Source: DATFKA01 sp042095835 (GTDB lineage: Bacteria; Bacteroidota; Bacteroidia; Chitinophagales; Saprospiraceae). Taken from it: a stretch of DNA of 11,619 nt. Positions 1 to 7,928 of the stretch are shown here, one piece after another. The position numbers were made by a program, and so were the translations under genes. Where the stretch lies: contig JBELML010000172.1 in assembly GCA_042095835.1 (NCBI GenBank), forward strand, positions 1 to 11,619, written 5' to 3'. Positions within the stretch are counted from its first letter, which is position 1; each line of letters begins with the position of its first letter. The notes beneath the pieces are model-generated. The model did not search any database. It saw only the letters and a program-made list of their open reading frames with translations, and was not told the origin of the DNA.

Positions 1-20
1 ATTCTTCAGGGTGGCTAAAA

Positions 21-52
21 AAAACAATGTGTGCGATAGCACTCTTTGTTTT
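21..52 (-). terminator. Possible intrinsic terminator of the TIR operon
   Basis: Imperfect hairpin with AAAACAA (21-27) pairing with TTGTTTT (46-52) and GTGC (31-34) pairing with GCAC (39-42) around a GATA loop. Two T-T mismatches separate the blocks. Read leftward, the stem runs into a stretch of eight T (forward-strand A run at 17-24, partly inside the stem), as an intrinsic terminator would. It lies about 100 bases past the TIR stop codon. The stem is mostly A/T, so strength is uncertain. Confidence 0.35.
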
Positions 53-83
53 GCGGGATGGTTTTTCTGCTTTTTTTTGCTTG

Positions 84-136
84 CCGCTAACGTCCCCGAT
101 AAACGATGTGTGGGCGCTTAGCCCACATAGCCGTTA
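84..136 (-). repeat. attC-like imperfect hairpin behind the TIR gene
   Basis: Core TGTGGGC (109-115), loop GCTTA, GCCCACA (121-127), a perfect 7-bp stem. The stem continues outward through bulges: GATAAACG (99-106) against CGTTATATC (132-140). Further out, TAACG (88-92) can instead pair with CGTTA (132-136), so the arms have alternative outer partners. A long hairpin with unpaired bases, ending in a TAACG/CGTTA pair beside a short ORF, resembles integron attC sites, but the canonical R boxes (GTTRRRY/RYYYAAC) are matched only partly. There is no T run after it on either strand, so it is not a good terminator. CCGCTAA at its left edge (84-90) recurs at 1413-1419. Identity as a recombination site is inference. 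Confidence 0.45.
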
Positions 137-144
137 TATCGATT

Positions 145-154
145 GTTATGTCGC
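145..154. repeat. Left copy of 10-bp inverted repeat flanking the TIR unit
   Basis: GTTATGTCGC here is the exact reverse complement of GCGACATAAC at 1385-1394. This copy begins one base past the TIR stop codon. The two copies bracket exactly the two leftward genes, suggesting a unit boundary or mRNA end pairing. Confidence 0.6.
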
Positions 155-155
155 G

Positions 156-932
156 TTATTCATTTTTTAATAATTTGAGAGTTTGTCTTACCAAATTCAC
201 ATATATATCTTCTCTTTCTGATTCTGTCATTTTTACTAAAGGCTTGCTTGGAGGATTCAAAGCTTGATATTGATTTAACTCATGAAATTCTTCAAATAAG
301 CATGGTCTTAGAATTACACTTAAAATTGTTGCACCATCTTTTTCTGCGGCATTTAAAAGTGGAGGGAGTTCATCGGTTGATATAAAATCTGAGGCAAGAA
401 AATCTGAACTTACAAGTAGTATTCCAACTTTTGCACTATGAAGAGCTTTTTTAATTTCATCTTTCCATTTTTGACCAGGCTCAATTCTTGAGTCGTCCCA
501 AAATTCAATCTTATCAAGAAAAGGTTTGAAATGTTTTCTAATCTCAGTTAAATATTCTGAATCTTTATGGCTGTAACTTACAAATACCTTTAACCGATCT
601 TTTTTTGAAGAAGTAAATTTTTGGTGAACTACAATTGGTAAAGTATTTAAATGCTGATCTATATAAAATAGAATCTTTTCCACTTTGATTTCCCAACCAC
701 ATGATGGGTCAGCATTTCCTTCATGTGCAGTTTTTCTGTGAGATTCTAATTCTTGAACAATTTGAATTTTTATTTCATCCAGAAATATTGATTTATTTTG
801 GGAAGTGTTGAAATCAGTTAATCTGTACTTAATCTCATTGAAAATTTCAACCGGTTCTGGAACTCTTCTTAATTTATGTTTCCACTTTGCAAATTTTTGG
901 GCTTCATCTCTTATGATTTCTTCGTTAGTCAT
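156..932 (-). CDS. TIR-domain protein with unknown N-terminal domain
   Basis: 258 aa. Residues 114-256 form a TIR domain: box 1 VFVSYSHKD (116-124), the strand-B/BB-loop region FWDDSRIEPGQKW (144-156), and ILLVSSDFLASDF (171-183) followed by TDEL, whose E188 sits where the catalytic NAD-cleaving glutamate of active TIR domains lies. No TPR, NACHT or transmembrane segment is visible. Residues 1-110 are a separate helical-looking region I do not recognise, with His69-Glu71 and a short LFYID motif at 88-92. Bacterial TIR proteins commonly act as NAD-consuming or signal-producing effectors in antiphage defence; that role here is inferred. The start is supported by AAGGA 8-12 bases upstream, one of few SD-like sites in the window. 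Its ATG directly abuts the stop of the upstream gene. The gene is AT-rich: 60-base blocks I counted were 25-33% G+C, against 48% in a block of the neighbouring Asp-box gene, consistent with acquisition. Confidence 0.88.
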   Translation of the reverse strand: MTNEEIIRDEAQKFAKWKHKLRRVPEPVEIFNEIKYRLTDFNTSQNKSIFLDEIKIQIVQELESHRKTAHEGNADPSCGWEIKVEKILFYIDQHLNTLPIVVHQKFTSSKKDRLKVFVSYSHKDSEYLTEIRKHFKPFLDKIEFWDDSRIEPGQKWKDEIKKALHSAKVGILLVSSDFLASDFISTDELPPLLNAAEKDGATILSVILRPCLFEEFHELNQYQALNPPSKPLVKMTESEREDIYVNLVRQTLKLLKNE

Positions 933-1367
933 TTATTTTCCTTTTTGAGATTCAATTATAGAAGCTACGGTTTGATTGTAGCTTTGTATTCTCGCTTGAA
1001 TTGAAGCATTTTCTGGCATAAGAAATATGTCAACATATCCTTCGATTTGATTCTCTTTTGATTTTTCAGATAGTAAAGCATCTGTATGAAAATGATGAGC
1101 TTTTATCATGTCAATTAAATCACTTTGATTTGCAGGAAAATTGTGAGGTAGAAAGAAACTGATAACTGTAAATTCAATTCCATGTTCAAAATTTGGATTG
1201 TGAAGTTTATGTGTTGTATCAAATCTTACGACCCAACCTTTTTCTTTATCTTCATATACAATTGAATCACGAATCGATATTTCATGCCTTTGGCCATTTA
1301 AAGATGAAATATCTTCAAGCTTTTGGATATCACTTGTTTGAATGTGAATTGTATCAAAATTTATCAT
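933..1367 (-). CDS. Uncharacterised 144-aa protein, operon partner of TIR gene
   Basis: Not recognised. 144 aa, soluble, no signal peptide or membrane helix. The first 75 residues look rich in beta strand (for example EISIRDSIVYEDKEKGWVVR and IEFTVISFFLP), then a basic/His stretch KAHHFHTDALL, then a probable C-terminal helix from about residue 120. The stop codon lies immediately before the ATG of the TIR gene, so the two are almost certainly co-transcribed and probably translationally coupled. A perfect TAnnTTTG box lies 29 bases upstream of the start. Both genes share the low G+C content and sit inside the same inverted repeat. By position it could be a partner, regulator, sensor or inhibitor of the TIR protein; the sequence does not say which. 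The real-gene call rests on the operon geometry, the intact reading frame and the upstream promoter box. Confidence 0.75.
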   Translation of the reverse strand: MINFDTIHIQTSDIQKLEDISSLNGQRHEISIRDSIVYEDKEKGWVVRFDTTHKLHNPNFEHGIEFTVISFFLPHNFPANQSDLIDMIKAHHFHTDALLSEKSKENQIEGYVDIFLMPENASIQARIQSYNQTVASIIESQKGK

Positions 1368-1384
1368 AGTTTCTATTTTTTAAT

Positions 1385-1394
1385 GCGACATAAC
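1385..1394. repeat. Right copy of 10-bp inverted repeat flanking the TIR unit
   Basis: GCGACATAAC, exact reverse complement of 145-154. It lies 17 bases upstream of the start codon of the 144-aa gene, near the expected transcription start set by the promoter box at 1396-1403, so the transcript would carry complementary sequences close to both ends of its coding part. Confidence 0.6.
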
Positions 1395-1395
1395 T

Positions 1396-1403
1396 CAAAT
1401 ATA
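1396..1403 (-). promoter_or_regulatory. Candidate -7 promoter box of the TIR operon
   Basis: On the minus strand this reads TATATTTG, a full match to the Bacteroidota -7 consensus TAnnTTTG, 29 bases before the ATG of the 144-aa gene. The -33 position, 19 bases further upstream, reads GTG instead of TTG, so the match is half strong. I found no equally good box in front of the other genes. Confidence 0.5.
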
Positions 1404-1412
1404 TACGCATAT

Positions 1413-1419
1413 CCGCTAA
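1413..1419. repeat. Second CCGCTAA copy, possible cassette boundary
   Basis: CCGCTAA in the same orientation as at 84-90. On the coding strand of the TIR operon both read TTAGCGG, at the 5' side of the promoter and at the outer end of the attC-like hairpin. Same-orientation copies at each end are what site-specific insertion of a circular cassette would leave. Seven bases is short, so chance is possible. It lies 22 bases past the stop codon of the Asp-box gene. Confidence 0.35.
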
Positions 1420-1440
1420 AAACACCTACAGTACTACTAC

Positions 1441-4400
1441 TTATTCATCAAGAATCTTCTGCAAACGCTCCTCTAAGACCTTTGTTTCCTTCTCTACCAA
1501 TGCCAAATTATCTAAATGGGTTTGGGTCAATTGGAAGCTTTGAAATTGTACACGATATACTCTCCGGATTCGATCTCTTAAGCCTGGAAGAAAATACTCA
1601 AACCGTTTGCGCTTGCTCTGGTCTCCAGTCACCTCGTATTGCAGATTTAAAAGTTCGAGTCTCTTTTGCTCCAATTCTTCGGCACTTTGGCCTTGCTCAA
1701 AAGCTTGGCTTTGCTCTTTTTCTACCTTTTCGATGGCTTTATTGATTTGAGCCGCTAATTCATCTACCGCAAAAAGGGCATTGATGATGCGCCTTTGGGT
1801 GGCGATACGATCTGTCAGGGGCTCTTCAGGTGTGAGGTCCATGGTTTTGATTTCTACAGGGGCAGGTGCTGAAAGCGTCCTTAATTGACCGTTTTGAGCT
1901 GAAAAAAGTTGGCCGGTATAGGTTCCAGGAGCTAGGTGCTGAATAGTTAAACTCCGTTTTTGGTCTTGACTTTTAAGTTCGGCACTCAAATTCCAAACAA
2001 GCCGCTGATAGCCCTTTTTATTAGATACTTTGATCCGCTTCATCACTTGGCCTGAGGCATCTTTGATCTGAACCCACACTTGAGGAGCCTGCTCAAAATC
2101 TTCTGATCGCAAAGCTGCTGCACTTGGCAGCGCTGCATCCGTCTTGCCTTTCTCCGCTGCTTTACGTTTAGCTTTAGCTGTTTGCAAAGATTCTGACAAA
2201 TAAATATCTAGAACCGCCCCATAAGGTGGATTAGCAGCGGTATAAAAATTATCGCCAAAGCTACCCTTCAAACTATAGCCCATATCTCCTCTCTCAAAGT
2301 ATTGCCAAGCGGGTTTCACAGAAAAAAGATGCCCAAAGAATTCATCTTGTGGTAGAGCTTCTAATTCGGTCTTCCGCAGCGCATTATAGTTGTCCAACAC
2401 ATACATCCCTCGGCCAAAAGAAGCAGCCACCAAATCGTCTTCTCTCTTTTGAATTTCTATATCTCTAAAAGCAATTGTTGGGAGCCCATTCTTCATTTGG
2501 GTCCAACTTTCTCCAGCATTAACCGAACAAAACATGCCATATTCGGTAGCTAGGAATAATAGATTAGGGTCTTTGTGATCCTCAACGATACTCCAACAAG
2601 CGTGTGGTGCATCCAGGCCATCGGTAATCAATGTCCAATTTTTACCTCGATTGGTACTTTTGGCCACATAAGCCTTAAAGTCGCCTTCCTTATGATTATT
2701 GAAGACCGCATAGAGGAGATTCACATCGTGATTAGAGGCAAATACGTCGGCTACGTAAGCTTTGGTAGGCACTCCTGGGATATCGTCGACAGTCGCCCAA
2801 TTTTCACCTGCATCCGCTGATATTTGGATAAGTCCATCATCTGTACCCACAATGAGCAAGCCTTCCTGTATTGGCGACTCTACCATAGAAACGATCGTAC
2901 CGTAGGGAGAGGTAAATACATTTTTCCAAACAGCTTCGGGTGACCAACGTTTGCCCATCACCATTCGTTGATTGCGGTCTTCGCCTCTACTTAGGTCACC
3001 GCCCAATGCGGACCAACTATCTCCTCTGTTATCACTTCGAAAAACTTTTTGGGCAGCAAAATAGAGTCTTTTGGAGTTATGCGGACTGATGAGGAGCGGA
3101 GCGTCCCAGTGCCAGCGTAAAGCCTCCTCATTGGGAGCTGGCTGAGGTTGAATGTCTATCCGCGTCCCTGTTCTTTTATCATAGCGTACAATACCGGCAT
3201 ACTGCGATTCGCAATAGACAATATTAGGGTCTTCTGGGTCAATCCTCGCTTGAAAACCATCACCTCCAAGTGCTAATTTCCAATCGGCGTTGGTAATGCC
3301 ATGCCTTGAAGTAGTCCTTGAAGGACCATAAAGCGTCGAGTTGTCTTGTGTACCGCCGTAGATATTATAAAAGGGGAAATCATTATCCAGCCCTACTCGA
3401 TAGAATTGCGTGATGGGCAAATTCGAATGGTAGGTCCAGTGATCACCGCGATCCCAACTTTCGTAGACTCCACCGTCACAACCTACCATAAGGTAATCTG
3501 GATCAAGCGGATCGAAGACGATCTCGTGGTTGTCGACATGTTTAAAGCGCGTATTGAGTCGCTTAAAGTCGGCTCCGCCATTCTCGGTATAGCGGATAAT
3601 AACATCTACTACATAGACTTTATCAAACTGATGCGGGTCAGCAAATATTTCTCCATAATACTGAGGGTCGACGATGACATAGTCATTCTTTTTGGTCCAA
3701 CTTTCGCCATAGTCCTCCGAACGATAAAAACCACTTTGGCGATCATTAGAGCCTGCGATCATGGCGTAGACGACATTACTTTTTTGGGGCGATACCGCAA
3801 CCGCAATTCTACCCAATTCTCCTCCTGGTAAGCCTCGTGATAGTTTTTTCCAGCTTAATCCTCCATCTGATGATTTATAGATCCTGGATTCTTCACCTCC
3901 CGCTACCAGGATACCAACGTGCCGACGCCTTTGATAAGAAGCCGCGTAGATGATGTCGGGGTTTTGGGGATCAAAAGTGAGATCTGCTACTCCGGTATTT
4001 TCGCTAATCGCCAAGACTTGCTCCCAGTTTTGACCTCCATCGACGGTTTTGTAGACACCGCGCTCGCCACCAGCAGCCCATAGAGGTCCTTGAGCAGCAA
4101 CGTAGACCACATCTGTGTTCCTGGGATCAATCAATATCTTACCGATATGTTCGGACTTGGAAAGGCCCATATTCTTCCAGCTTTTGCCACCGTCCAAGCT
4201 TTTATAAACACCGTCTCCCCAGCTTACGGAGCGCTGGCTTTGATTCTCTCCGGTACCTAACCAAACAACCTGAGGCTTAGCGGGGTCGATGGCCAAACAG
4301 CCGGTAGAAAAGGAACCATATTGATCGAAAATGGGCGTCCAGGTACTCCCGTTATTTTGGGTTTTCCAGACATTACCAGAGGCGACCGCTACGTACCAAG

Positions 4401-4563
4401 TACTGGAATTCTGCGGGTCTTTTTCGATATCAGCAATCCGACCAGTCATATAGGCGGGGCCAATACTTCGGAAGGGTATTTTCTTAATAATCTCTTGGGC
4501 TGGTTGTGCTTGTAGTAAATTGGCGGTCAGTGCTAGCAGTAATAAGACACGAAGTATTCTCAT
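1441..4563 (-). CDS. Secreted Asp-box (BNR/sortilin-like) beta-propeller protein
   Basis: 1040 aa. A signal peptide covers about residues 1-19 (basic MR, hydrophobic core, LQA before Gln20), so the protein is exported. Eleven Asp boxes of the S/T-x-D/N-x-G-x-x-W type are visible near residues 67, 121, 172, 230, 281, 325, 368, 509, 581, 635 and 679, for example KSLDGGKSW and RSEDYGESW. They imply one large ten-bladed or two linked beta-propellers over about 30-725, as in VPS10/sortilin-like proteins often annotated 'glycosyl hydrolase'. Strands around 820-907 resemble an Ig-like domain, and 910-1040 is a charged helical/coiled-coil tail. No sialidase catalytic set (FRIP motif, Arg triad) is evident and no type IX secretion C-terminal domain, so function is open: surface or periplasmic binding is more likely than hydrolysis. 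The length fits the family. G+C is normal for the window, suggesting a resident gene. Confidence 0.88.
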   Translation of the reverse strand: MRILRVLLLLALTANLLQAQPAQEIIKKIPFRSIGPAYMTGRIADIEKDPQNSSTWYVAVASGNVWKTQNNGSTWTPIFDQYGSFSTGCLAIDPAKPQVVWLGTGENQSQRSVSWGDGVYKSLDGGKSWKNMGLSKSEHIGKILIDPRNTDVVYVAAQGPLWAAGGERGVYKTVDGGQNWEQVLAISENTGVADLTFDPQNPDIIYAASYQRRRHVGILVAGGEESRIYKSSDGGLSWKKLSRGLPGGELGRIAVAVSPQKSNVVYAMIAGSNDRQSGFYRSEDYGESWTKKNDYVIVDPQYYGEIFADPHQFDKVYVVDVIIRYTENGGADFKRLNTRFKHVDNHEIVFDPLDPDYLMVGCDGGVYESWDRGDHWTYHSNLPITQFYRVGLDNDFPFYNIYGGTQDNSTLYGPSRTTSRHGITNADWKLALGGDGFQARIDPEDPNIVYCESQYAGIVRYDKRTGTRIDIQPQPAPNEEALRWHWDAPLLISPHNSKRLYFAAQKVFRSDNRGDSWSALGGDLSRGEDRNQRMVMGKRWSPEAVWKNVFTSPYGTIVSMVESPIQEGLLIVGTDDGLIQISADAGENWATVDDIPGVPTKAYVADVFASNHDVNLLYAVFNNHKEGDFKAYVAKSTNRGKNWTLITDGLDAPHACWSIVEDHKDPNLLFLATEYGMFCSVNAGESWTQMKNGLPTIAFRDIEIQKREDDLVAASFGRGMYVLDNYNALRKTELEALPQDEFFGHLFSVKPAWQYFERGDMGYSLKGSFGDNFYTAANPPYGAVLDIYLSESLQTAKAKRKAAEKGKTDAALPSAAALRSEDFEQAPQVWVQIKDASGQVMKRIKVSNKKGYQRLVWNLSAELKSQDQKRSLTIQHLAPGTYTGQLFSAQNGQLRTLSAPAPVEIKTMDLTPEEPLTDRIATQRRIINALFAVDELAAQINKAIEKVEKEQSQAFEQGQSAEELEQKRLELLNLQYEVTGDQSKRKRFEYFLPGLRDRIRRVYRVQFQSFQLTQTHLDNLALVEKETKVLEERLQKILDE

Positions 4564-4586
4564 AAAAGGTGTTTTAAGTTGGTACG

Positions 4587-4610
4587 TTTATCAAAAGCTA
4601 TTTTGATAAA
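4587..4610 (-). promoter_or_regulatory. Perfect 10-bp hairpin upstream of the Asp-box gene
   Basis: TTTATCAAAA (4587-4596), loop GCTA, TTTTGATAAA (4601-4610): a perfect 10-bp inverted repeat, 23 bases upstream of the ATG. It could be an operator for a dimeric repressor or a leader hairpin in the mRNA. There is no T run placed for termination. On the minus strand it includes TAGCTTTT, a 7/8 match to the Bacteroidota -7 box, so it may overlap the promoter. Confidence 0.5.
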
Positions 4611-4683
4611 TTTAAGGATAAACTATCACTTAAAACAACCAGCAGTTCTAACTTTAAATAAATTTACCACTCAAGCTGACTGA

Positions 4684-4776
4684 GGAACACTAAGAAATTT
4701 GGACAAAATCTGGCGTTTTAGCTCATGTTCCTTGGTGCAACTTAGTGTCCTTATTGTCTTAGTGCCTGCCTGCAGG
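4684..4776. repeat. Degenerate CTTAGTG repeat cluster with palindrome
   Basis: GGAACACTAAG (4684-4694) is inverted relative to CTTAGTGTCC (4741-4750), with one inserted base. To the right, related units TTGGTGC, TTAGTGT, TATTGTC and TTAGTGC follow at roughly 9-10 base spacing up to about 4765. They end in CCTGCCTGCAGGTAGG (about 4765-4780), a 16-base palindrome with one G-T pair, followed by six T. No ORF crosses it. I know similar 'CTTAGTG' intergenic sequences from Bacteroidota genomes; their function is unknown to me. Confidence 0.5.
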
Positions 4777-4864
4777 TAGGTTTTTTGCCTCGATTAGCAT
4801 CAAAATACTGTTTTCTAGCCTGCAACAGAAAGCCTTAGACAACTTCAATATGCTGGAGCAACAT

Positions 4865-4905
4865 AAAAAACAGGATTAAAACGGGGCAGGGTTTTTGCAC
4901 CTGTT
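4865..4905 (-). terminator. Nested-hairpin terminator of the DUF2927-like gene
   Basis: Outer stem AACAGG (4869-4874) with CCTGTT (4900-4905), inner stem AAAAC (4878-4882) with GTTTT (4891-4895), inner loop of eight bases. On the minus strand the structure starts within the TAA stop codon of the DUF2927-like gene and ends in CCTG followed by six T (forward A run 4865-4870). This is a reasonable intrinsic terminator layout. Confidence 0.5.
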
Positions 4906-6199
4906 AATTATTGAAAATTTGATTTTGAAAATCATCTATTCTAATTCCTTCAGGTAAAAAATCTTGGTAAATAAAATCCAAAATTTGAGGATAGGAATAC
5001 ATTATATTTAGATCATTATCGAATACGCTTTCCATATCACTATGCGGACCGATGGCCTTAAAAATACTGTCATAAACTAGTCTATAATCCATTTCTAAAA
5101 ATGAATATTTATAGTCTATTGAAAGTTCCGCAGATATTCTCTTGGGGAACATAGTTGTTTCACCATGTCTAATATTAGATTGTATTTTGATAGAATTGTT
5201 TATTCCAGGATTGAAATTAAAATCAATATGGACTCCAGTAATCTTAGGTTTTTCTTCTTGCTCTAGTGAATGCTCAACATAATAAAAGGAAAAATTACTT
5301 GAAAGGCTGTTAATTTTATCAATACATAAAATGAGGTTTTTCTTTATAGAATCTGAGGGGCAATTCGAAATAGTTATTGGAATATTATTAGGAAATCGAA
5401 CCATTTTTTGATTTAAAAAACAGGACCTCTGAACTCTATCTAAAAAATTTGAATCTAGGCTGTTCGTCTTCATATATTTATTGAAAGCCTCCATCTGAAT
5501 CTCTAAAACTAAAACATCCTTGAATACAAATTCAAAGAATGATCTACTTAGGCCTGGCTTTAACCTTTTATCATTATGAAGTTTAACTATTCTTTGATCT
5601 AGATCAGTTATTCTGGTATCTCTTTTTTTTGCCTCAAAGAATAAGCTATTGGGATACGAGTAACTATCTCCAATTAAACCGAGTGATTGTACCAATTCTT
5701 CCTTTAGGATATGTTTGAGCGTGTATTTTTCAGGAATCTTAAATATAAATATTTCTGCTTTCTCTATCTTCCCATACTTACCTGAAGTATGAGTATATGC
5801 AAGAATATCTTCAATTGGACTTTTTATGTTTCTAAATTTGGAGAGTACTGTTTTGTCCTCTGGAAAGGATATAAATGTATTGGCCTCTAATTTATTTTTT
5901 GTCGTTGTTAGACCAATTTGCAAAGAGTTATTTAAATCCATTATTGCTTCCTTTAAAAAGCGCAATTTTTCTCCATCAATTTTTGTATCAAAAAAAACAA
6001 CTGGCTTACTTTTTCTCTTAGTCAGGTATTTCAGTTTTTTTTGGTCGGTTTCAGAGAAAAATGCCACTTCATAAAAGTACCTAATCTCTTGAGGGGTGAA
6101 ATCGTTCGATAAAGATTTTAATGAATTGAATTCTATTAGTTTCACCACGACAAAAAGTAGCATGACAACTAAAGCAATTGAAGCTATTTTCTTTACCAT
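4904..6199 (-). CDS. Membrane-anchored DUF2927-like protein, apparent two-domain repeat
   Basis: 431 aa. Residues 4-22 are one hydrophobic segment after MVKK, a signal anchor or uncleaved signal, so the rest should lie outside the cytoplasm. The first half resembles DUF2927: KPVVFF (65-70), an AIMDLN helix, ANTFISF (106-112), then KEELVQSLGLIGD (166-178), SLFF (185-188) and DLDQRIVKLHNDKRLKPGL (199-217), recalling the family's EE-Q-LGL-D and LYD-RLKPGM signatures. The second half repeats the layout in weaker form: IPITISNC (273-280), a LCIDKINSL helix, then SIFKAIGPHSDMESVF (378-393) and LDFIYQDFLPEGI (407-419). No zincin HExxH metal site is present, so catalysis is doubtful. The gene is AT-rich (20 of 60 G+C in one block counted) and stands alone with its own terminator, so it may be accessory. 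Family assignment is from memory of motifs; function unknown. Confidence 0.7.
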   Translation of the reverse strand: MVKKIASIALVVMLLFVVVKLIEFNSLKSLSNDFTPQEIRYFYEVAFFSETDQKKLKYLTKRKSKPVVFFDTKIDGEKLRFLKEAIMDLNNSLQIGLTTTKNKLEANTFISFPEDKTVLSKFRNIKSPIEDILAYTHTSGKYGKIEKAEIFIFKIPEKYTLKHILKEELVQSLGLIGDSYSYPNSLFFEAKKRDTRITDLDQRIVKLHNDKRLKPGLSRSFFEFVFKDVLVLEIQMEAFNKYMKTNSLDSNFLDRVQRSCFLNQKMVRFPNNIPITISNCPSDSIKKNLILCIDKINSLSSNFSFYYVEHSLEQEEKPKITGVHIDFNFNPGINNSIKIQSNIRHGETTMFPKRISAELSIDYKYSFLEMDYRLVYDSIFKAIGPHSDMESVFDNDLNIMYSYPQILDFIYQDFLPEGIRIDDFQNQIFNN

Positions 6200-6479
6200 T
6201 TACAAAGGCTTATGGAGTAATATTAGGATATATAAATGTGGCTACTCAGGAGTTTTCCGAGCACTTATTGAAAATCATAATTTTATTTCTATTCTGGGGT
6301 ATAAATGCCAAGCAATTCAAAAATTAGATAGTCATTAAAGAAAATGATTGGAAGTGATTTTGAGAGCAGATGCTTGTATCGCTAGCTTAGCGAAGCTAGC
6401 CGCTTAGTTTCTAGGTGAGTGGTGACTTGAAGTTAAAACCTTTCGGAGTAAAGATAATTAAGAGACTATCAAAGGATAA
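6200..6479. other. AT-rich upstream region of the DUF2927-like gene, with one hairpin
   Basis: No gene supported. It should contain the promoter of the leftward gene ending at 6199, but I found no full TAnnTTTG box. The only clear structure is a perfect hairpin at 6381-6400: GCTAGCTT, loop AGCG, AAGCTAGC. It has no T run on either side, so it is not an obvious terminator; it may be a repeat unit or protein-binding site. Confidence 0.5.
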
Positions 6480-6736
6480 TAAGGGCAAACGCACCAAAAA
6501 AAATTACACTGCAATTTTTTATAATTCTTACTGAAACTCCAATTCAAAACCGCTCTAGCATCTTCATTTTTGTCATTCGATACAAAAACGAAGCAAAAAA
6601 ATCTTGCCTAGCCAAACTCGCTCCGCTCAAACAATGCCTAGGCGGCCTCCCGCACTTCGCTTATCACCTTTTTCACACTTAATTTCGAGTAATAAGCATT
6701 TCATTTTCCGTTTTTAGTTTAATGCGTTTGCCCTAA
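6480..6736. mobile_element. MITE-like element with 11-bp terminal inverted repeats
   Basis: GGGCAAACGCA (6483-6493) and TGCGTTTGCCC (6723-6733) are perfect inverted repeats (12 bp counting the adjacent A/T). They are flanked by TAA on both sides (6480-6482 and 6734-6736), a possible 3-bp target duplication. The body of about 250 bases has no credible ORF but contains a strong hairpin, CTTC-a-TTTTTGT (6562-6573) with ACAAAAA-c-GAAG (6582-6593), and GCCTAG/CTAGGC at 6606/6638. Small size, no transposase and terminal inverted repeats suggest a non-autonomous element mobilised by a transposase elsewhere. The parent family is not identified. It sits between the regulator remnant and the hairpin region, close to the break in the remnant. 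Confidence 0.55.
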
Positions 6737-6834
6737 ACACAAATGGGCAAAACCTTTTTTAAGCGAGATTTCAGCTAAAATTGTAGCTCCTCATCAAAAA
6801 ACCGTCAGGATCATACAGAACATCACCATAGTGA

Positions 6835-6936
6835 TTAAACAAGTGAAGTGATCGGGGACTGATGTAGATAGTAGTGTTTGATCAGTGGTTTTAAAGCTGC
6901 TGCTTGCGGTTCAATTTCCTGGTAACTAGAACTCAT
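6835..6936 (-). pseudogene. Truncated AraC-family regulator fragment
   Basis: 33 codons before TAA. The ATG (6936-6934) overlaps the TGA of the kinase gene as ATGA, typical of a translationally coupled downstream gene. The peptide PQAAALKPLIKHYYLHQS resembles the opening of AraC-family regulators of Bacteroidota (form 'P-x-L-x-P-x-I/V-K-x-Y/F-W/Y'). After the stop, another frame is open to 6771 and encodes FNHYGDVLYDPDG, which I do not recognise. No DNA-binding helix-turn-helix follows; instead comes the MITE-like element. I read this as the 5' end of a regulator gene lost by insertion or deletion. It could alternatively be a real short peptide. Confidence 0.45.
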
Positions 6937-7928
6937 AGTATTTTTTCTAGACCACTTATCTCAAAATACCGCTTCATGATCTGGCTGATAAATCGTTTGA
7001 TATAATGCTCATTTAAGAATACATTGGACCAATTCTCATAGCGCTCGCACTGGATACCAAGGTAGAAATAATACATACTCATCCCCAAAATTGGAAATGC
7101 ATTTTTCTCAAGCTTTGAAATAGGTATAATGGATTCGTATCCTGCTAAGAAATTTTCGCTTTTTTCTTGTCTGATGGTATCATCGCGCTCTACAAAAATG
7201 ACTTGTAATAAGTAATAAGCGATGTCCATAGCCAAAAAACCATTTCCACAAAAATCAAAATCAAAAATAGTGATTGCCCCCTCTTTGGTGATATTCAGGT
7301 TGTCAAACCAAATATCCATGTGTACCGCTCCATATCTCATGGTCTCACGGGGTAATTTTTGGAATGCTTCTACCAACTGAGTTTGGGTTTGGGCCAAAAA
7401 TTGAAACTCCTCACTATCTTGATCGATGTAGGGCTTAATCTTATTCAGCGCATTTATCATTAGGATATCTACGGTGTAATCTACTCTATCCAGTTTCAAA
7501 CCCTCCATCACTTGATGCATTTTAGCCATTAAAACACCAACATTATAATGTTGCGCTGCCGAATATAATGACAACTTCTTTCCTGAGGCATAGCTAAATA
7601 ATACACCATAGCGCTTGCCTTCTGGAGCGTCGATTTCCTGTATATAATTCCCATTAGTATCTGCTATTGGGTAAGCAATCGACAAGCCCTCATCTTTTAA
7701 TAGCATTAATAATCGAAGTTCTTCCCTGATTTCATGCGCTGTGCGCCAGTTATAGCTATAAATTCTAAAAATAGATTTTTGCTCATTTATATTAAGCAAA
7801 TAGGTATGGTTGATTCCTGCTTTGAGCAGCTTACATTTTGAATTTGGAGCAAGTTGGTATTTATCCTTCAAAAAAGCACTCAAATAAGTAGTAGAAATAA
7901 TAGAACTCGAAACTTGGACTGCTTGCAT
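6933..7928 (-). CDS. Aminoglycoside phosphotransferase-fold kinase (APH/homoserine kinase II-like)
   Basis: 331 aa, the usual length for this group. Catalytic loop VHMDIWFDN (202-210) supplies D205 and N210 in the HxDxxxxN pattern; DFD (223-225) is the metal-binding motif. The N-lobe shows GINHTYLL (38-45), FRIYSYN (54-60), where Arg stands in the usual ATP-Lys position as in several type II homoserine-kinase-like proteins, and a helix with E67/E69. The family phosphorylates small hydroxyl metabolites (homoserine, choline, antibiotics, sugars) or, in the RdoA/SrkA branch, proteins. The substrate here cannot be told. No transmembrane part. It is divergent from the serine dehydratase operon by 396 bases and was apparently followed by a regulator gene now truncated. 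No SD-like site precedes its ATG. A resistance role is not supported by context. Confidence 0.82.
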   Translation of the reverse strand: MQAVQVSSSIISTTYLSAFLKDKYQLAPNSKCKLLKAGINHTYLLNINEQKSIFRIYSYNWRTAHEIREELRLLMLLKDEGLSIAYPIADTNGNYIQEIDAPEGKRYGVLFSYASGKKLSLYSAAQHYNVGVLMAKMHQVMEGLKLDRVDYTVDILMINALNKIKPYIDQDSEEFQFLAQTQTQLVEAFQKLPRETMRYGAVHMDIWFDNLNITKEGAITIFDFDFCGNGFLAMDIAYYLLQVIFVERDDTIRQEKSENFLAGYESIIPISKLEKNAFPILGMSMYYFYLGIQCERYENWSNVFLNEHYIKRFISQIMKRYFEISGLEKIL